From Cetobacterium_A somerae (GTDB taxonomy: Bacteria; Fusobacteriota; Fusobacteriia; Fusobacteriales; Fusobacteriaceae), in the NCBI RefSeq assembly GCF_044784365.2, contig NZ_CP173070.2: 64,000 bases of DNA. One strand, written 5' to 3'. The translations under genes and the position numbers were made by a program. The number at the start of each line of letters is the position of its first letter. The stretch's first letter is position 1. Under the pieces are notes generated by a model. The model made no database searches, was not told where the DNA came from, and worked only from the letters and a program-made list of their open reading frames with translations. Shown piece by piece: positions 51,844-61,088 of the stretch.

Positions 51844-53346
51844 ATGTTATCAATGGCTAAGATTAATGATATCAAATATTTAAAACAAGTACAAGGGCTT
51901 TCTTACAGAAAAGTTAAAACTTTAACAGGACATTCGTATGCTACTATTAAAAAATATGAAGAAACTGAAAACTTCAATCAAACTATCAAAAAAATCATTA
52001 GAAAAACTAAAAAAATAGATCAATATAAAGAAATGGTAGATAAATGGATTTTGTCTGATATTGGTAAAATACATAAACAAAGGCATACTGCTAAAAAGAT
52101 TTTTATGCGATTACAAGAGAAGTATGGAGATAGTCTTAATATAAGTTATCGCTCTGTTGCCATTTATGTTGCTGAAAAAAAGAGAGAATTAAATTTAGAT
52201 ATCACAGAATATTTAAAATTATCACATTTACCTGGAACAGCTCAAGTTGACTTTGGCAAATTAACATTTAAACAAGGTGGAAAAGATGTTAAGGGAAGTT
52301 ATCTGGTTCTGACTTTACCATATAGTAATGCTGGGTATATGCAAATTTTTAGAGGAGAAACTACAGAATGCCTTCTTCAAGGTTTAAAAGATATATTTAA
52401 ACATATAGGCGGTGTTCCTAGAGAGATCTGGTTTGATAATTTAACTGCCGCAGTAGCTTTCAGAAAAAATAAAGACAGAATTTTAAATGAATCTTTTGAG
52501 AAATTTTCTGCTCACTATAAATTTAAACCTAAATTTTGTAATCCTGCCTCTGGAAATGAAAAAGGAAATGTTGAGAATAAAGTTGGATACTTTAGAAGAA
52601 ATTACTTTGTTCCTATTCCTGAGATACCAAATATTGCAGAATATAATAAACATTTACTTAGAATATGCGATAAAGATAATGAACGGATACATTACCACAA
52701 AAATCAAAAGATTTGTGATCTTTTAGAAATGGAAACCAATTATTTAATTGCTCTTAATATCAATGAGTATGAGGTTGCAAAATACGAAAGAAGAAAAGTT
52801 AATAAATATGGATTTGTAGATATTGATACAAATAAATATTCTGTTGGGACTAAATTTCAATTACAAGAAGTATGGATTAAAATAACTGCACATAAAATTT
52901 TCTTAATGGATAAATTTAAAAGAGAGATAGCTTCTCACAATAGGGTCTATAGTAGAAATAAATATGTAAATACATCTTGGATAGAGCATCTACCTTTAAT
53001 CATAAAGAAAATTAATTCTTTAGAATATACAGATTTTTTTCAAGAGTTACCTAAAATATGGAAAGAGTATTTGTTGAAACTACAATCGAAAGATAGAAAG
53101 AAAGCTCTGTTGGTTCTTGAAAAAATACTTTTAAATGATTCTTTAGAAATTGCAACATATGTTTTGCAAGGTTTAATTAATGCAGAATTGGAAGATCCTG
53201 ATATTTTACTATTAAATTATCATAAATATAAAGATAATACTGGACCACGAGAGGAAATTGCGCTATCTTCTCCTCTTCCTAAAATTGATAAATATGAGAC
53301 TAACTTAGAAATATATAATCAATTGATAAAGAAGAAGGAGGAGTGA
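51844..53346 (+). CDS. istA: IS21-family transposase IstA
   Basis: 500 residues. N-terminal HTH (INDIKYLKQVQGLSYRKVKTLTGHSYATIKKYEE), then the integrase core: DFGKLTFKQGG (first D), IWFDNLTAAVA (second D) and NPASGNEKGNVENKVGYFRR (E). The C-terminal domain YGFVDIDTNKYSV is family-typical. Unlike the other IS21 copy at 55232 (different protein family branch). RBS AAAGGAGGAAAGG; stop followed by istB after 1 bp. Confidence 0.92.
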   Translation: MLSMAKINDIKYLKQVQGLSYRKVKTLTGHSYATIKKYEETENFNQTIKKIIRKTKKIDQYKEMVDKWILSDIGKIHKQRHTAKKIFMRLQEKYGDSLNISYRSVAIYVAEKKRELNLDITEYLKLSHLPGTAQVDFGKLTFKQGGKDVKGSYLVLTLPYSNAGYMQIFRGETTECLLQGLKDIFKHIGGVPREIWFDNLTAAVAFRKNKDRILNESFEKFSAHYKFKPKFCNPASGNEKGNVENKVGYFRRNYFVPIPEIPNIAEYNKHLLRICDKDNERIHYHKNQKICDLLEMETNYLIALNINEYEVAKYERRKVNKYGFVDIDTNKYSVGTKFQLQEVWIKITAHKIFLMDKFKREIASHNRVYSRNKYVNTSWIEHLPLIIKKINSLEYTDFFQELPKIWKEYLLKLQSKDRKKALLVLEKILLNDSLEIATYVLQGLINAELEDPDILLLNYHKYKDNTGPREEIALSSPLPKIDKYETNLEIYNQLIKKKEE

Positions 53347-53347
53347 A

Positions 53348-54073
53348 ATGAACGAAAAACTTGTTGAATATTCAAAAAAATTAAAACTAGGAAAAGAATT
53401 TTTGGATGAATACGATCAAATTCCTTTTACAACAAGAGAAGAATATCTTGAAAAAATATTTGAAATCGCGTTAAATTATCGAAAAATAAATGCGAAGAAT
53501 AGATTGTTAAAACAAGCTAGATTCGACATACTTAAAACATTTGATGATTATGATTTTTCAGAAGTAGATTTTCCAGAGACTATTGGGATTGAGGAGATAC
53601 AAGAATTTGGATTTGTTTTGCGACAAGAAAATTTAATTCTATATGGCCCTGTAGGAACAGGAAAAACACATTTAGCTACAGCAATAGGAGTTAATGCTTG
53701 TATCGCAGGAAAAAAGGTAAGATTTTACAAAGTTGCTAATTTAGTTAATGAACTAATAGAAGCCTATGAAAAAAGTGAGCTCAGAAGATTTATGAGCTCA
53801 CTGAAAAAATATGATCTATTAATTTGTGATGAATGGGGCTATATTCCTCTTGAAACTAAAGGAGCTGAATTACTATTCCAAGTAATTGCAGACTGTTATG
53901 AACGAAAAAGTTTAATAATAACAACTAACCTTGAGTTTGGAAAATGGAATAGTATATTTTTAGATAAAAAATTAACAGCAGCGATAATAGATCGAATAAT
54001 ACATCACAGTCATTTAATAACTTTCACAGGAGAAAGTTATAGATTAAAAAATTCAATTATAAATTCTGATTAA
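53348..54073 (+). CDS. istB: IS21-family helper ATPase IstB
   Basis: 241 residues, DnaC/DnaA-like AAA+ protein that assists target capture by IstA. Walker A NLILYGPVGTGKTHLATAI, Walker B DLLICDEWGYIPLE, sensor 1 SLIITTNLEFGKW and the arginine region IIDRIIHHSHLITF. Starts ATG 53348 with GGAGGAG at the end of istA, so translation is coupled. Confidence 0.93.
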   Translation: MNEKLVEYSKKLKLGKEFLDEYDQIPFTTREEYLEKIFEIALNYRKINAKNRLLKQARFDILKTFDDYDFSEVDFPETIGIEEIQEFGFVLRQENLILYGPVGTGKTHLATAIGVNACIAGKKVRFYKVANLVNELIEAYEKSELRRFMSSLKKYDLLICDEWGYIPLETKGAELLFQVIADCYERKSLIITTNLEFGKWNSIFLDKKLTAAIIDRIIHHSHLITFTGESYRLKNSIINSD

Positions 54074-54202
54074 TGGTTTGAGTAATGTTCTAATTTTTTC
54101 TACAATTAATTTTAGAATTTACTTGCAATACACACAACTAAAGAAAAAATTCTTCTTGAAGTTAAAGGTAGTGTTAAGAATAATAAAAAAAATAAAAAAT
54201 AG

Positions 54203-54320
54203 TTTCACGAAAATATGAAAAATCTCGGGGGGGTGAATAACCGTTACTATAAGAGTCTAAATATCGTGAAATCAGAAAAATAAAAATGGCTCATTTATAG
54301 ATTAATAAAGTAACGGTAAT
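54203..54320 (+). promoter_or_regulatory. Leader of the VOC gene with an inverted repeat next to the start codon
   Basis: ACCGTTACT (54240-54248) and its complement AGTAACGGT (54309-54317) enclose 60 nt and end three bases before the ATG at 54321. No normal Shine-Dalgarno lies between. A G-run (CGGGGGGGTGA) sits just before. Pairing would hold the initiation region in a stem; could be a post-transcriptional control element. Confidence 0.4.
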
Positions 54321-54704
54321 ATGTATTTAAAGAAAATTCATCATGTAGCAATAATTTGTTCTGATTATGCAAAATCAAAAAACTTTTACACAGAAATTTT
54401 AAATCTTCAAATTATAAAGGAGACTTATCGTAAAGAGAGAAATTCATATAAATTAGATTTAGCAATTGGGAACTGTGAAATTGAGCTTTTTTCTTTTTTA
54501 GAGTCTCCTAAAAGATTGAGTTATCCAGAAGCTACAGGGTTACGTCACTTAGCTTTTGAAGTTGAAGATATATTTAAAATGGTAGAATATTTAGATTCTA
54601 AAGAGATACAATGTGAACCTATTAGAATTGATGAAATAACAGGTAAAAGATTTACATTTTTTCAAGATCCTGATAATCTTCCACTTGAAATTTATGAATT
54701 ATAA
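54321..54704 (+). CDS. VOC/glyoxalase-superfamily protein (YaeR-like)
   Basis: 127 residues, single VOC unit pair: KIHHVAIICSDYAKSKNFYTEILN with His 8 as first metal ligand, GNCEIELFSF, TGLRHLAFEVEDI with the next His, RFTFFQDPDNLPLEIYEL with the final Glu. This corresponds to the glyoxalase-I-like YaeR group of small metalloproteins. Substrate unknown. Own terminator at 54722; placed between two IS21 elements. Confidence 0.92.
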   Translation: MYLKKIHHVAIICSDYAKSKNFYTEILNLQIIKETYRKERNSYKLDLAIGNCEIELFSFLESPKRLSYPEATGLRHLAFEVEDIFKMVEYLDSKEIQCEPIRIDEITGKRFTFFQDPDNLPLEIYEL

Positions 54705-54721
54705 AAAAATAAGATTTGTTT

Positions 54722-54752
54722 AAAAAGAGCTGGAGGAATCCAGCTCTTTTTA
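54722..54752 (+). terminator. Intrinsic terminator of the VOC gene
   Basis: GAGCTGGA/TCCAGCTC stem with a 4-nt loop followed by TTTTTA. Confidence 0.9.
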
Positions 54753-54916
54753 TCAAAATAAAATTAAAGTATGGTATTTTATCATAAATGCTTAAATGAA
54801 CTAAATAATGCAATAAGAATATTACAAATTTTATTTATTATAATAGGATTGGTAAAAGGATTTTTAATTTTAGAAAAGATGTAAATAAGGTAAAGAAGGT
54901 AATGAAAAAAATTAAA

Positions 54917-55147
54917 TTAAAAATCAAAATATAACTCCAAAACTTTAGGATTAGGCGTTGTATTTCTAGAAATATTTGAGATAAGTTTATCTTTATCCTT
55001 GGAAGTCTCATAAGTATTAATACTTTCTTTAATTTTTAGATTAAAAAAAGTTATTCGATTATCTTCACAAACTACCCCAACTTCTTTTTGTTTATCTGAA
55101 TATGTGTTAGTGGTATAATAAATTGTAGGTTTTTCGGCAGAATGCAA
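54917..55147 (-). pseudogene. IS21 element 2: displaced C-terminal IstA fragment with flank
   Basis: Minus strand reads YSDKQKEVGVVCEDNRITFFNLK and SNISRNTTPNPKVLEL, nearly identical to IstA at 55232-56776. It starts exactly at ACATATTCAG, the same point where the minus-strand IstA remnant at 57613-58485 breaks off (GAAACATATT). The 44 bp between this and the intact IS (55104-55147) is repeated inverted at 58486-58529. Confidence 0.75.
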
Positions 55148-55231
55148 TGCTGTAATTTTGGCAGACTAGATTACACTTTCTTTTAAAATATAGTATCCTT
55201 TAAGTATAACAAATACTACTGGAGGATACAG

Positions 55232-56776
55232 ATGAAAGGGTGGATCATGTTTAATAAAATTAAGACTTTAAAAGAACAAAATCTTAAAATTACTCAAATT
55301 GCCAGAATACTAAATTCAGATGTTAGAACTATCAAAAAATATTGGAATATGTCATCTGAAGAATTTGAACTTCTTAGAACACAATACAAACAAAGAATTG
55401 TTGGAAGGAAAATGGATATATATGAACAACTTATCCTCTCTTGGCTTAAAGAGTTCAATGATATTAGCGGCGCTCAGGTATTTGATTGGCTTAAAGAAAG
55501 AGAGCAAGACTTTAGTATGGCTGAAAGGACAGTTCGATCATATGTTGAAAAACTTAGGAAAAAATATGAGTTACCCAAACTCAAAGTTTCACGACAATTC
55601 CTTGCGGTTCCTGAAACAGATATAGGAGAGCAAGCGCAAGTAGATATGGGACAGATTAATCTTCTTACTGAAGATAAAAAAACTAAAAAGCTTCATCTAT
55701 TTACTATGGTATTATCTTTCTCAAGATATAAATTTGCTATTTGGCAAGATAAGCCATTTACATCAAGCGATATTGTACAATGCCATCATAAAGCTTTTGA
55801 GTTCTTTGGTGGTGTACCTAAAACCATTGTCTATGATCAAGACAAAACTATGTTCGTTACAGAAAATTTAGGAGATATCATTAAAACTGATTTGTTTCAA
55901 AAGTATATAAATACCATGAATTTTAAAGTTCATCTTTGTAGAGCTTTTGATCCTCAAAGTAAAGGAAAAATTGAAGCTGTTGTTAAATTTGTAAAAAATA
56001 ATTTTGCTAAACATAGAGTCTTTACAAACATTGATGACTTTAATGAGCTTTGTTTAGATTGGTTAAAAAGAACTGGAAATGCAAAAGAACATTCAATAAT
56101 AAAAAAAGTACCTGAAGAGATGTATCACCTAGAAAAAGAACATCTACAACAAGTACCTCCATTCCTCTTCGAAAAAGAAGAATCAACTAACAGTATTGTA
56201 ACCTATTCTTTGTCAAAAGACAATACTGTAACATATAAAAGTAATAGGTATCAACTTCCAAAGGAAACATATTCAGATAAACAAAAAGAAGTTGGGGTAG
56301 TTTGTGAAGATAATCGAATAACATTTTTTAATCTAAAAACTAAAGAAAGTATTAATACTTATGAGATTTCCAAGGATAAGGGTAAACTTATCTCAAATAT
56401 TTCTAGAAATACAACGCCTAATCCTAAAGTTTTGGAGCTTAAATCTAAAATTTTAAATCGTTATTCTCACAAAAATTTAATTGTTCAGTATATAGAAAAT
56501 ATTGAAATATTAAAAAAACGATATATAAAATCTCAATTTAAAAGAATCGATAGTTTATCTGCTGAATATAATAAAGAAATTTTTCTAGATGCGATTAAAG
56601 AATGTATATCCAAAGATAATTTTGATTTAGATTTTTTGGCGAAACTTCTTAGTAATACCAAGAAAAATACTGAATCAGAACCTTCTTTACAAAATATTCC
56701 TGATAAATTAAAAAATATAGTTACTGAAACTAGAGAACTTTCTGAATACGAAGAAAAGTTGGTGAAGTTATGCTAA
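55232..56776 (+). CDS. istA: IS21-family transposase IstA (element 2)
   Basis: 514 residues with HTH (MFNKIKTLKEQNLKITQIARILNSDVRTIKKYW), integrase core (AQVDMGQINLLTEDKK, first D; TIVYDQDKTMFVT, second D; FDPQSKGKIEAVVKFVKNNF, E), and a C-terminal beta/helical part with NRYQLPKETYSDKQKEVG. RBS GGAGGATACAG before ATG. Overlaps istB by 7 nt. Only distantly like the IstA at 51844. Confidence 0.93.
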   Translation: MKGWIMFNKIKTLKEQNLKITQIARILNSDVRTIKKYWNMSSEEFELLRTQYKQRIVGRKMDIYEQLILSWLKEFNDISGAQVFDWLKEREQDFSMAERTVRSYVEKLRKKYELPKLKVSRQFLAVPETDIGEQAQVDMGQINLLTEDKKTKKLHLFTMVLSFSRYKFAIWQDKPFTSSDIVQCHHKAFEFFGGVPKTIVYDQDKTMFVTENLGDIIKTDLFQKYINTMNFKVHLCRAFDPQSKGKIEAVVKFVKNNFAKHRVFTNIDDFNELCLDWLKRTGNAKEHSIIKKVPEEMYHLEKEHLQQVPPFLFEKEESTNSIVTYSLSKDNTVTYKSNRYQLPKETYSDKQKEVGVVCEDNRITFFNLKTKESINTYEISKDKGKLISNISRNTTPNPKVLELKSKILNRYSHKNLIVQYIENIEILKKRYIKSQFKRIDSLSAEYNKEIFLDAIKECISKDNFDLDFLAKLLSNTKKNTESEPSLQNIPDKLKNIVTETRELSEYEEKLVKLC

Positions 56777-57516
56777 ATCAAGAATTAAAAGAGTTGGCAA
56801 TACAATTAAATTTAAATAATTTAAGGGATAATCTTGATGATTATCTCTTAAATGCAGAGCAATCTAACGTTTCATATTGTGAATTTCTAAAAAATGTTTT
56901 TAAAATGGAAATTGAAGAAAGAGAAGCTAAAAAATATAAGATGCGATTAAAAAAGGCTAGTCTTCCATATCATAAGGATTTTAGTGATTTTGATTTTAAT
57001 TTTCAAAAATCAATTTCAAAGAAAAAAATAAATATTCTATGTGAAATGCAATGGATAGATCGCTTGTTTAAATTAATTTTTCTAGGTCCTCCTGGAATAG
57101 GTAAAACTAGAATAATGGTTTCTTTGGGAGTTGAAGCTCTAAAAAAAGGATACGATGTCTTTTTTGTTTCAATGACTGATTTAATTGATATTTTGAAGTA
57201 CCGAAAAGATTCATATAAATATAACTTACTATATAAAAGAATTCTTAACGCTCAAGTTTTGTTATTAGATGAAATTGGATATCTTCCCATTAGTAAAGAG
57301 GAAGCAAATCTTTTCTTCCAATTAATTTCAAAATTAGATGAGAAAGTGGCAATGGTTATTACATCAAATAAAACCTTTAGTGAATGGACAGAATTCTTAG
57401 GAGATCCAGCGCTAGCAACAGCAGTATTAGATAGATTATCTTTTAGATGCGAAATATTCAACTTAACAGGAAATAGTTATAGATTGGAAAAAAGAGAGCA
57501 TTTGTTTAATGAATAG
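56770..57516 (+). CDS. istB: IS21-family helper ATPase IstB (element 2)
   Basis: 248 residues. Walker A LIFLGPPGIGKTRIMVSLG, Walker B VLLLDEIGYLPISKEEA, sensor AMVITSNKTFSEW, and arginine end AVLDRLSFRCEIFNLTGNSYRL, the standard IstB layout. N-terminal helices contact IstA. Starts in the last codons of istA. Confidence 0.93.
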   Translation: MLNQELKELAIQLNLNNLRDNLDDYLLNAEQSNVSYCEFLKNVFKMEIEEREAKKYKMRLKKASLPYHKDFSDFDFNFQKSISKKKINILCEMQWIDRLFKLIFLGPPGIGKTRIMVSLGVEALKKGYDVFFVSMTDLIDILKYRKDSYKYNLLYKRILNAQVLLLDEIGYLPISKEEANLFFQLISKLDEKVAMVITSNKTFSEWTEFLGDPALATAVLDRLSFRCEIFNLTGNSYRLEKREHLFNE

Positions 57517-57545
57517 GTGTAATTAGGTCTGCCAAAAAAGCAGCA

Positions 57546-58542
57546 TTCTGAAATGTCAATTTTACAACAATCGAAAATGTCAAAAAAACAACAAAAGAAA
57601 CTTGCCGTTAACAATATGTTTCTTTTGGAAAGTTGATACCTATTACTTTTATATGTTACAGTATTGTCTTTTAACAAAGAATTAGGTTACAATACTGTTA
57701 GTTGATTCTTCTTTTTTAAAGAGGAATGAAAGTACTTGTTGTAGATGTTCTTTTGCATTTCCAGTTCTTTTTAACTAATCTAAACAAAGAGCATTAAAGT
57801 CATCAATGTTTGTAAAGACTCTATGTTTAGCAAAATTATTTTTTACAAATTTAACAACAGCTTCAATTATTCCTTTACTTTGAGGATCAAAAGCTCTACA
57901 AAGATGAACTTTAAAATTCATGGTATTTATATATTTTTGAAACAAATCAGTTTTAATGATATCTCCTAAATTTTCCTTAACAAACATAGTTTTATCTTGA
58001 TCATAGACAATAGTTTTAGGCACACCACCAAAGAGCTCAAAAGTTTTGTAATGATATTGTACAATATCGCTTGATGTAAAATAGCAAATTTATATCTTGA
58101 GAAAGATAATACCATAGTAAATAGATAAAGCTTTTTAGTTTTTTGTCTTCAGTAAGAAGATTAATCTGTCCCATATATACTTGCGCTTGCTCTCTTTCTT
58201 TAAGCCAAGAATATATATCCATTTTTCTTCCAACAATTCTTTGTTTGTATTGTGTTCTAAGAAGTTCAAATTCTTCAGATGACATATTCCAATATTTTTG
58301 ATAGTTCTAACATCTGAATTTAGTATTCTGGCAATTTGAGTAATTTTAAGATTTTGTTCTTTTAAAGCCTTAATTTTATTAAACATGATCCATCCTTTCA
58401 TCTGTATCCTCAAGTAGTATTTGTTATACTTAAAGGATACTATATTTTAAAAGAAAGTATAACCTAGTCTGTCAAAATTACAGCATTGCATTCTGCCGAA
58501 AAACCTATAATTTATTATACCACTAACAAAAGGTATATCTAA
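57546..58542 (-). pseudogene. IS21 element 2: degraded inverted copy (IstA N-terminal part) and flanks
   Basis: Minus-strand DNA from 58485 (end TGCTGTAATTTTGACAG) down to 57613 repeats the intact element, but IstA is broken by deletions and frameshifts: MFNKIKALKEQNLKITQIAR, then KKESK... joined, then TIVYDQDKTMFVKENLGDII, and it ends at GAAACATATT. 57546-57600 holds another IS21-like end with doubled motifs (ATGTCAATTTTACAAC, AATGTCAAAAAAACAAC). 58486-58529 is the inverted copy of 55104-55147. Confidence 0.8.
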
Positions 58543-58856
58543 CAAAACACTAGACCATGAATATAGGGAGTTTTTAGATGAGAGAGACATAGCTATTTAA
58601 GCTCATTATATAGCGGAGAATATGAGTGTGAAATAAATACTAGAAAAGGAAACAGAGTCTAAAAAAGCTTAAAACTGCTCTTGTGGGTTTATATTTTTGA
58701 AAAATGAGGCTATATCTTTAAAGAGGTTTCAAGAGCTTATATAGAGAAAAGTTGTTAGTGTAAAAGGGTTGAAGAGTAAGAGTGGTAAAAGTTATAATGC
58801 AAAGATAAAGTTGAGAGATGATTATAGTAGCTTCCAAATTGTGGAGTTTTTTTAGA
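58543..58856 (+). pseudogene. Decayed fragment of the topB/traE topoisomerase gene
   Basis: Translates as pieces of the intact topoisomerase C-terminus: YREFLDERD, then NCSCGFIFLKNEAISLKRFQEL and VSVKGLKSKSGKSYNAKIKL, with stops and a large deletion between. About 85-90 percent similar at the DNA level to 40205-41018. It ends at the same natural stop position, followed by the AGAGG/CCTCT terminator at 58854-58880. Shows that related plasmid DNA once extended here. Confidence 0.85.
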
Positions 58857-58880
58857 GGCGATTTCCTCCTCTTTTTGTAG

Positions 58881-59015
58881 AAATTACAATTTTTATCTAA
58901 ATTTTGAAAAAGGATTTTTTTAAAATTTAAGTAAAGAGTTGTTGAAAAGTTTAATATTAAAGTAGAATTTAAAAGATTTAGATTAATAAAAATACTACGT
59001 CATTAAGGAGGGCTC
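58881..59015 (+). promoter_or_regulatory. Upstream region of the radical SAM gene
   Basis: 135 bp of AT-rich DNA after the terminator; the RBS AAGGAGGG is at 59005-59012. A promoter must be here (TTGAAA at about 58955 with TAGAAT-like DNA 20 bp on is a weak candidate). Confidence 0.35.
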
Positions 59016-59524
59016 ATGAAATTTTCTAATTATAACATTTGTACGAAAATTTGTAATGAAAATTATTTGTACAATTCATTTACAAATTCTTTAATAAAAT
59101 TAAATAATATTTATTTTGAACAAATTAGACAAAGAGATATAAAACTATTAGAAAAATTAGACGATAGCCAAATTAATATTTTAAAAAATAATGGAATAAT
59201 TATAAATGATGAAGTTAACGAACTAAACATGATCAGAAGTAAAATGAAAAAAATATTATTAAATAGAGAAATTTTAACTTTAACTATAGCTCCTACTCTT
59301 AATTGTAATTTTGATTGTTATTATTGTTTTGAAGAGCGTCAAGAAGGAAGAATGAGTAATTTTACAAAAGAAAATCTTTTAAAGAATATAGAGAGAGAAA
59401 TAAAAAATGGGGTAAAACTTATAAAAGTTATATGGTATGGAGGGGAGCCTCTTTTAGAGATAAAATTTATTGAAGAGTTTATAAATAGTTTAAATGAATT
59501 AAAAAAATTATATAATATAAAGTT
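59016..59524 (+). pseudogene. Radical SAM/SPASM peptide maturase, 5' part (split by insertion)
   Basis: ATG at 59016 with AAGGAGGG. The first 85 residues hold a small N-terminal region (YNICTKICNENYLYNSFTNS), like the peptide-recognition element of RiPP maturases. The radical SAM cluster motif CNFDCYYC follows (Cys 97, 101, 104), then WYGGEPLLE, the GGE motif. At 59525 an IS3-family element begins. Removing 59525-62260 (the element and one GTT repeat) joins this part in frame to 62261-63056: 1305 nt, 434 codons plus stop. So the enzyme was recently intact. Confidence 0.85.
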
Positions 59525-59606
59525 TGGTATTAAGTCAAGTTTTTAAACATAACTTTATAAATTATGCAACTTGTTTCTGATAGTTAGCTGGAGATAAATA
59601 ACCTAG

Positions 59607-61087
59607 GGTCTAATTAAATATTTGTGTAAACCTTCAAGTTGGGGTAATATTAAATTATCTAACTTGGAGGTTTTTTTATGAGAAGAAATATGTCTGAAGA
59701 AGAAAAGCAAAAAAGAATTAAAGTGAGAGAATTTTTGAAACAAAATCCTATCTCTAGTCCTGATGATCTTAATACTTTTTTTAAAGATATGATGAAGGTT
59801 ATGATAGAAGAGTTTTATCAAGGAGAGCTAGAAGAGGAGTTAGGATATACTAAGTATGACTATCGAAATAAAGATTCTAACAACTCAAGAAATGGCTATA
59901 GCTCTAAGAAACTTAAAAGTAGCGCTGGTGAAATTGAGGTTAATGTTCCCCGTGATAGAAATGGCGAATACGAACCTCAAGTTGTCAAAAAACATCAAAA
60001 TACAATTGGGCAAGACTTAGAAGCTAAAATAATTTCTATGTATGCTAAAGGAATGACAACTAGTGATATTGAGTCACATATCGAAGAAATCTATGGTTAT
60101 CAAGTTTCGGATAGTTCTATTACTAGAATTACTGATAAGATCCTTCCTCTTGTTAAAGAATGGCAAACTCGTCCCTTAGAGGCAGTTTATCCAATTGTTT
60201 TTATGGATGCTATCCACTATCATGTAAGAAGTGAAGGACAAATTGTAAAAAAAGCTGTATACATAGCTATTGGAATTAGTTCATCTGGAGAGAAAGATGT
60301 TATTGGAATGTGGGTTGGAGAAAATGAATCTGCTAAGTTTTGGCTTAGTAAACTGAATGAACTTAAATCAAGAGGAGTTGAAGATATATTAATTGCTTGT
60401 GTTGATGGACTTATAGGGTTTGCCAATGCTATAGAAGCTGTCTATCCTCAAACTCAAATTCAGCAATGCATAATTCATCAGATAAGAAGTTCTACACAAT
60501 TTGTATCATATAAAGATATAAAGGCTTTAATCGCTGATCTAAAGCTAGTGTATAAAGCGACTACAGAAGAGAGCGCGCTATTAAACTTAGAGTTATTCGA
60601 CGAAAAATGGGGTAAAAAATATCCAAAGATTGCAATATCTTGGAAAAATAACTGGTCTAGATTATCAACATATTTTAAATATCCTCAAGAAATAAGAACC
60701 TTAATTTATACTACAAATACAATCGAAGGATACAATAGGCAGCTAAGAAAAGTCACAAAAAACAAGTCAGTTTTCCCAACAGATGATAGTTTACTAAAGA
60801 TGCTTTACTTAGCAACACAAGACATTACTAAAAAATGGACAAGCCGTCAAAGAGATTGGGGGCAAATGATTTCACAATTTCAAATATATTTTGAAGGAAG
60901 AATTTAAAATTAAGCGTATGAATTTATAAAATTAATAAAGTGGAAAATTCGTCCACTTTGTTAAAGTTACACTAAAATATGTAAAAATGGATATTTAAAA
61001 AGGGATGACTTTAAAAAAAATCATCCCTAAAAAATATAAAATATTACTCTAATTTTTTAGAATTTACACAAAATTTGAAGAAGACTC
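59607..61087 (+). mobile_element. IS256-family element inserted in the IS3 copy
   Basis: About 1.48 kb. Left end GGTCTAATTAAATATTTG and right end (reverse complement) GAGTCTTCTTCAAATTTTG form an imperfect inverted repeat of about 23 bp ending in TTTGTGTAAA. Flanked by a 9-bp direct repeat ATAACCTAG (59598-59606 and 61088-61096), the usual IS256-family size. Contains a palindrome GGGATGA/TCATCCC near the right end, a terminator-like hairpin for minus-strand transcripts. Confidence 0.9.
59678..60907 (+). CDS. IS256-family (Mutator-type) transposase
   Basis: 409 residues. N-terminal EFYQGELEEELGYTKYDY, then GNVPRDR-like EVNVPRDRNGEYEP and KIISMYAKGMTTSDIESHIEEIYG. Catalytic D in PIVFMDAIHYHVR, D in ILIACVDGLIGF, and E in TTNTIEGYNRQLRK, with the CxxH-like QCIIHQIRSS between. 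Complete and probably active. RBS CTTGGAGG. Confidence 0.95.
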   Translation: MRRNMSEEEKQKRIKVREFLKQNPISSPDDLNTFFKDMMKVMIEEFYQGELEEELGYTKYDYRNKDSNNSRNGYSSKKLKSSAGEIEVNVPRDRNGEYEPQVVKKHQNTIGQDLEAKIISMYAKGMTTSDIESHIEEIYGYQVSDSSITRITDKILPLVKEWQTRPLEAVYPIVFMDAIHYHVRSEGQIVKKAVYIAIGISSSGEKDVIGMWVGENESAKFWLSKLNELKSRGVEDILIACVDGLIGFANAIEAVYPQTQIQQCIIHQIRSSTQFVSYKDIKALIADLKLVYKATTEESALLNLELFDEKWGKKYPKIAISWKNNWSRLSTYFKYPQEIRTLIYTTNTIEGYNRQLRKVTKNKSVFPTDDSLLKMLYLATQDITKKWTSRQRDWGQMISQFQIYFEGRI

Positions 61088-61088
61088 A

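Larger units (their letters stand above)
51717..54140 (+). mobile_element. IS21-family element 1 (istA-istB), ends approximate
   Basis: About 2.4 kb containing two adjacent IS21-type genes. A similar stretch (AGTTGTTTGT at 51714 and the complement of AGTTGTGTGT near 54130) might be the termini, but the match is short. On the right it cuts the tail of an unknown gene (TTKEKILLEVKGSVKNNKK, then stop at 54202). Confidence 0.7.
55148..57545 (+). mobile_element. IS21-family element 2, intact copy
   Basis: 2398 bp with inverted ends TGCTGTAATTTTGGCAGAC (left) and, reverse-complemented, TGCTGCTTTTTTGGCAGAC (right); the match continues into ATTACAC. Contains istA and istB. No obvious target duplication, since both flanks are rearranged. 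Confidence 0.85.

Noticed and set aside
57477..58413. Four short minus-strand frames as separate small genes
   Set aside because: All are pieces of one decayed IstA with frameshifts and deletions.
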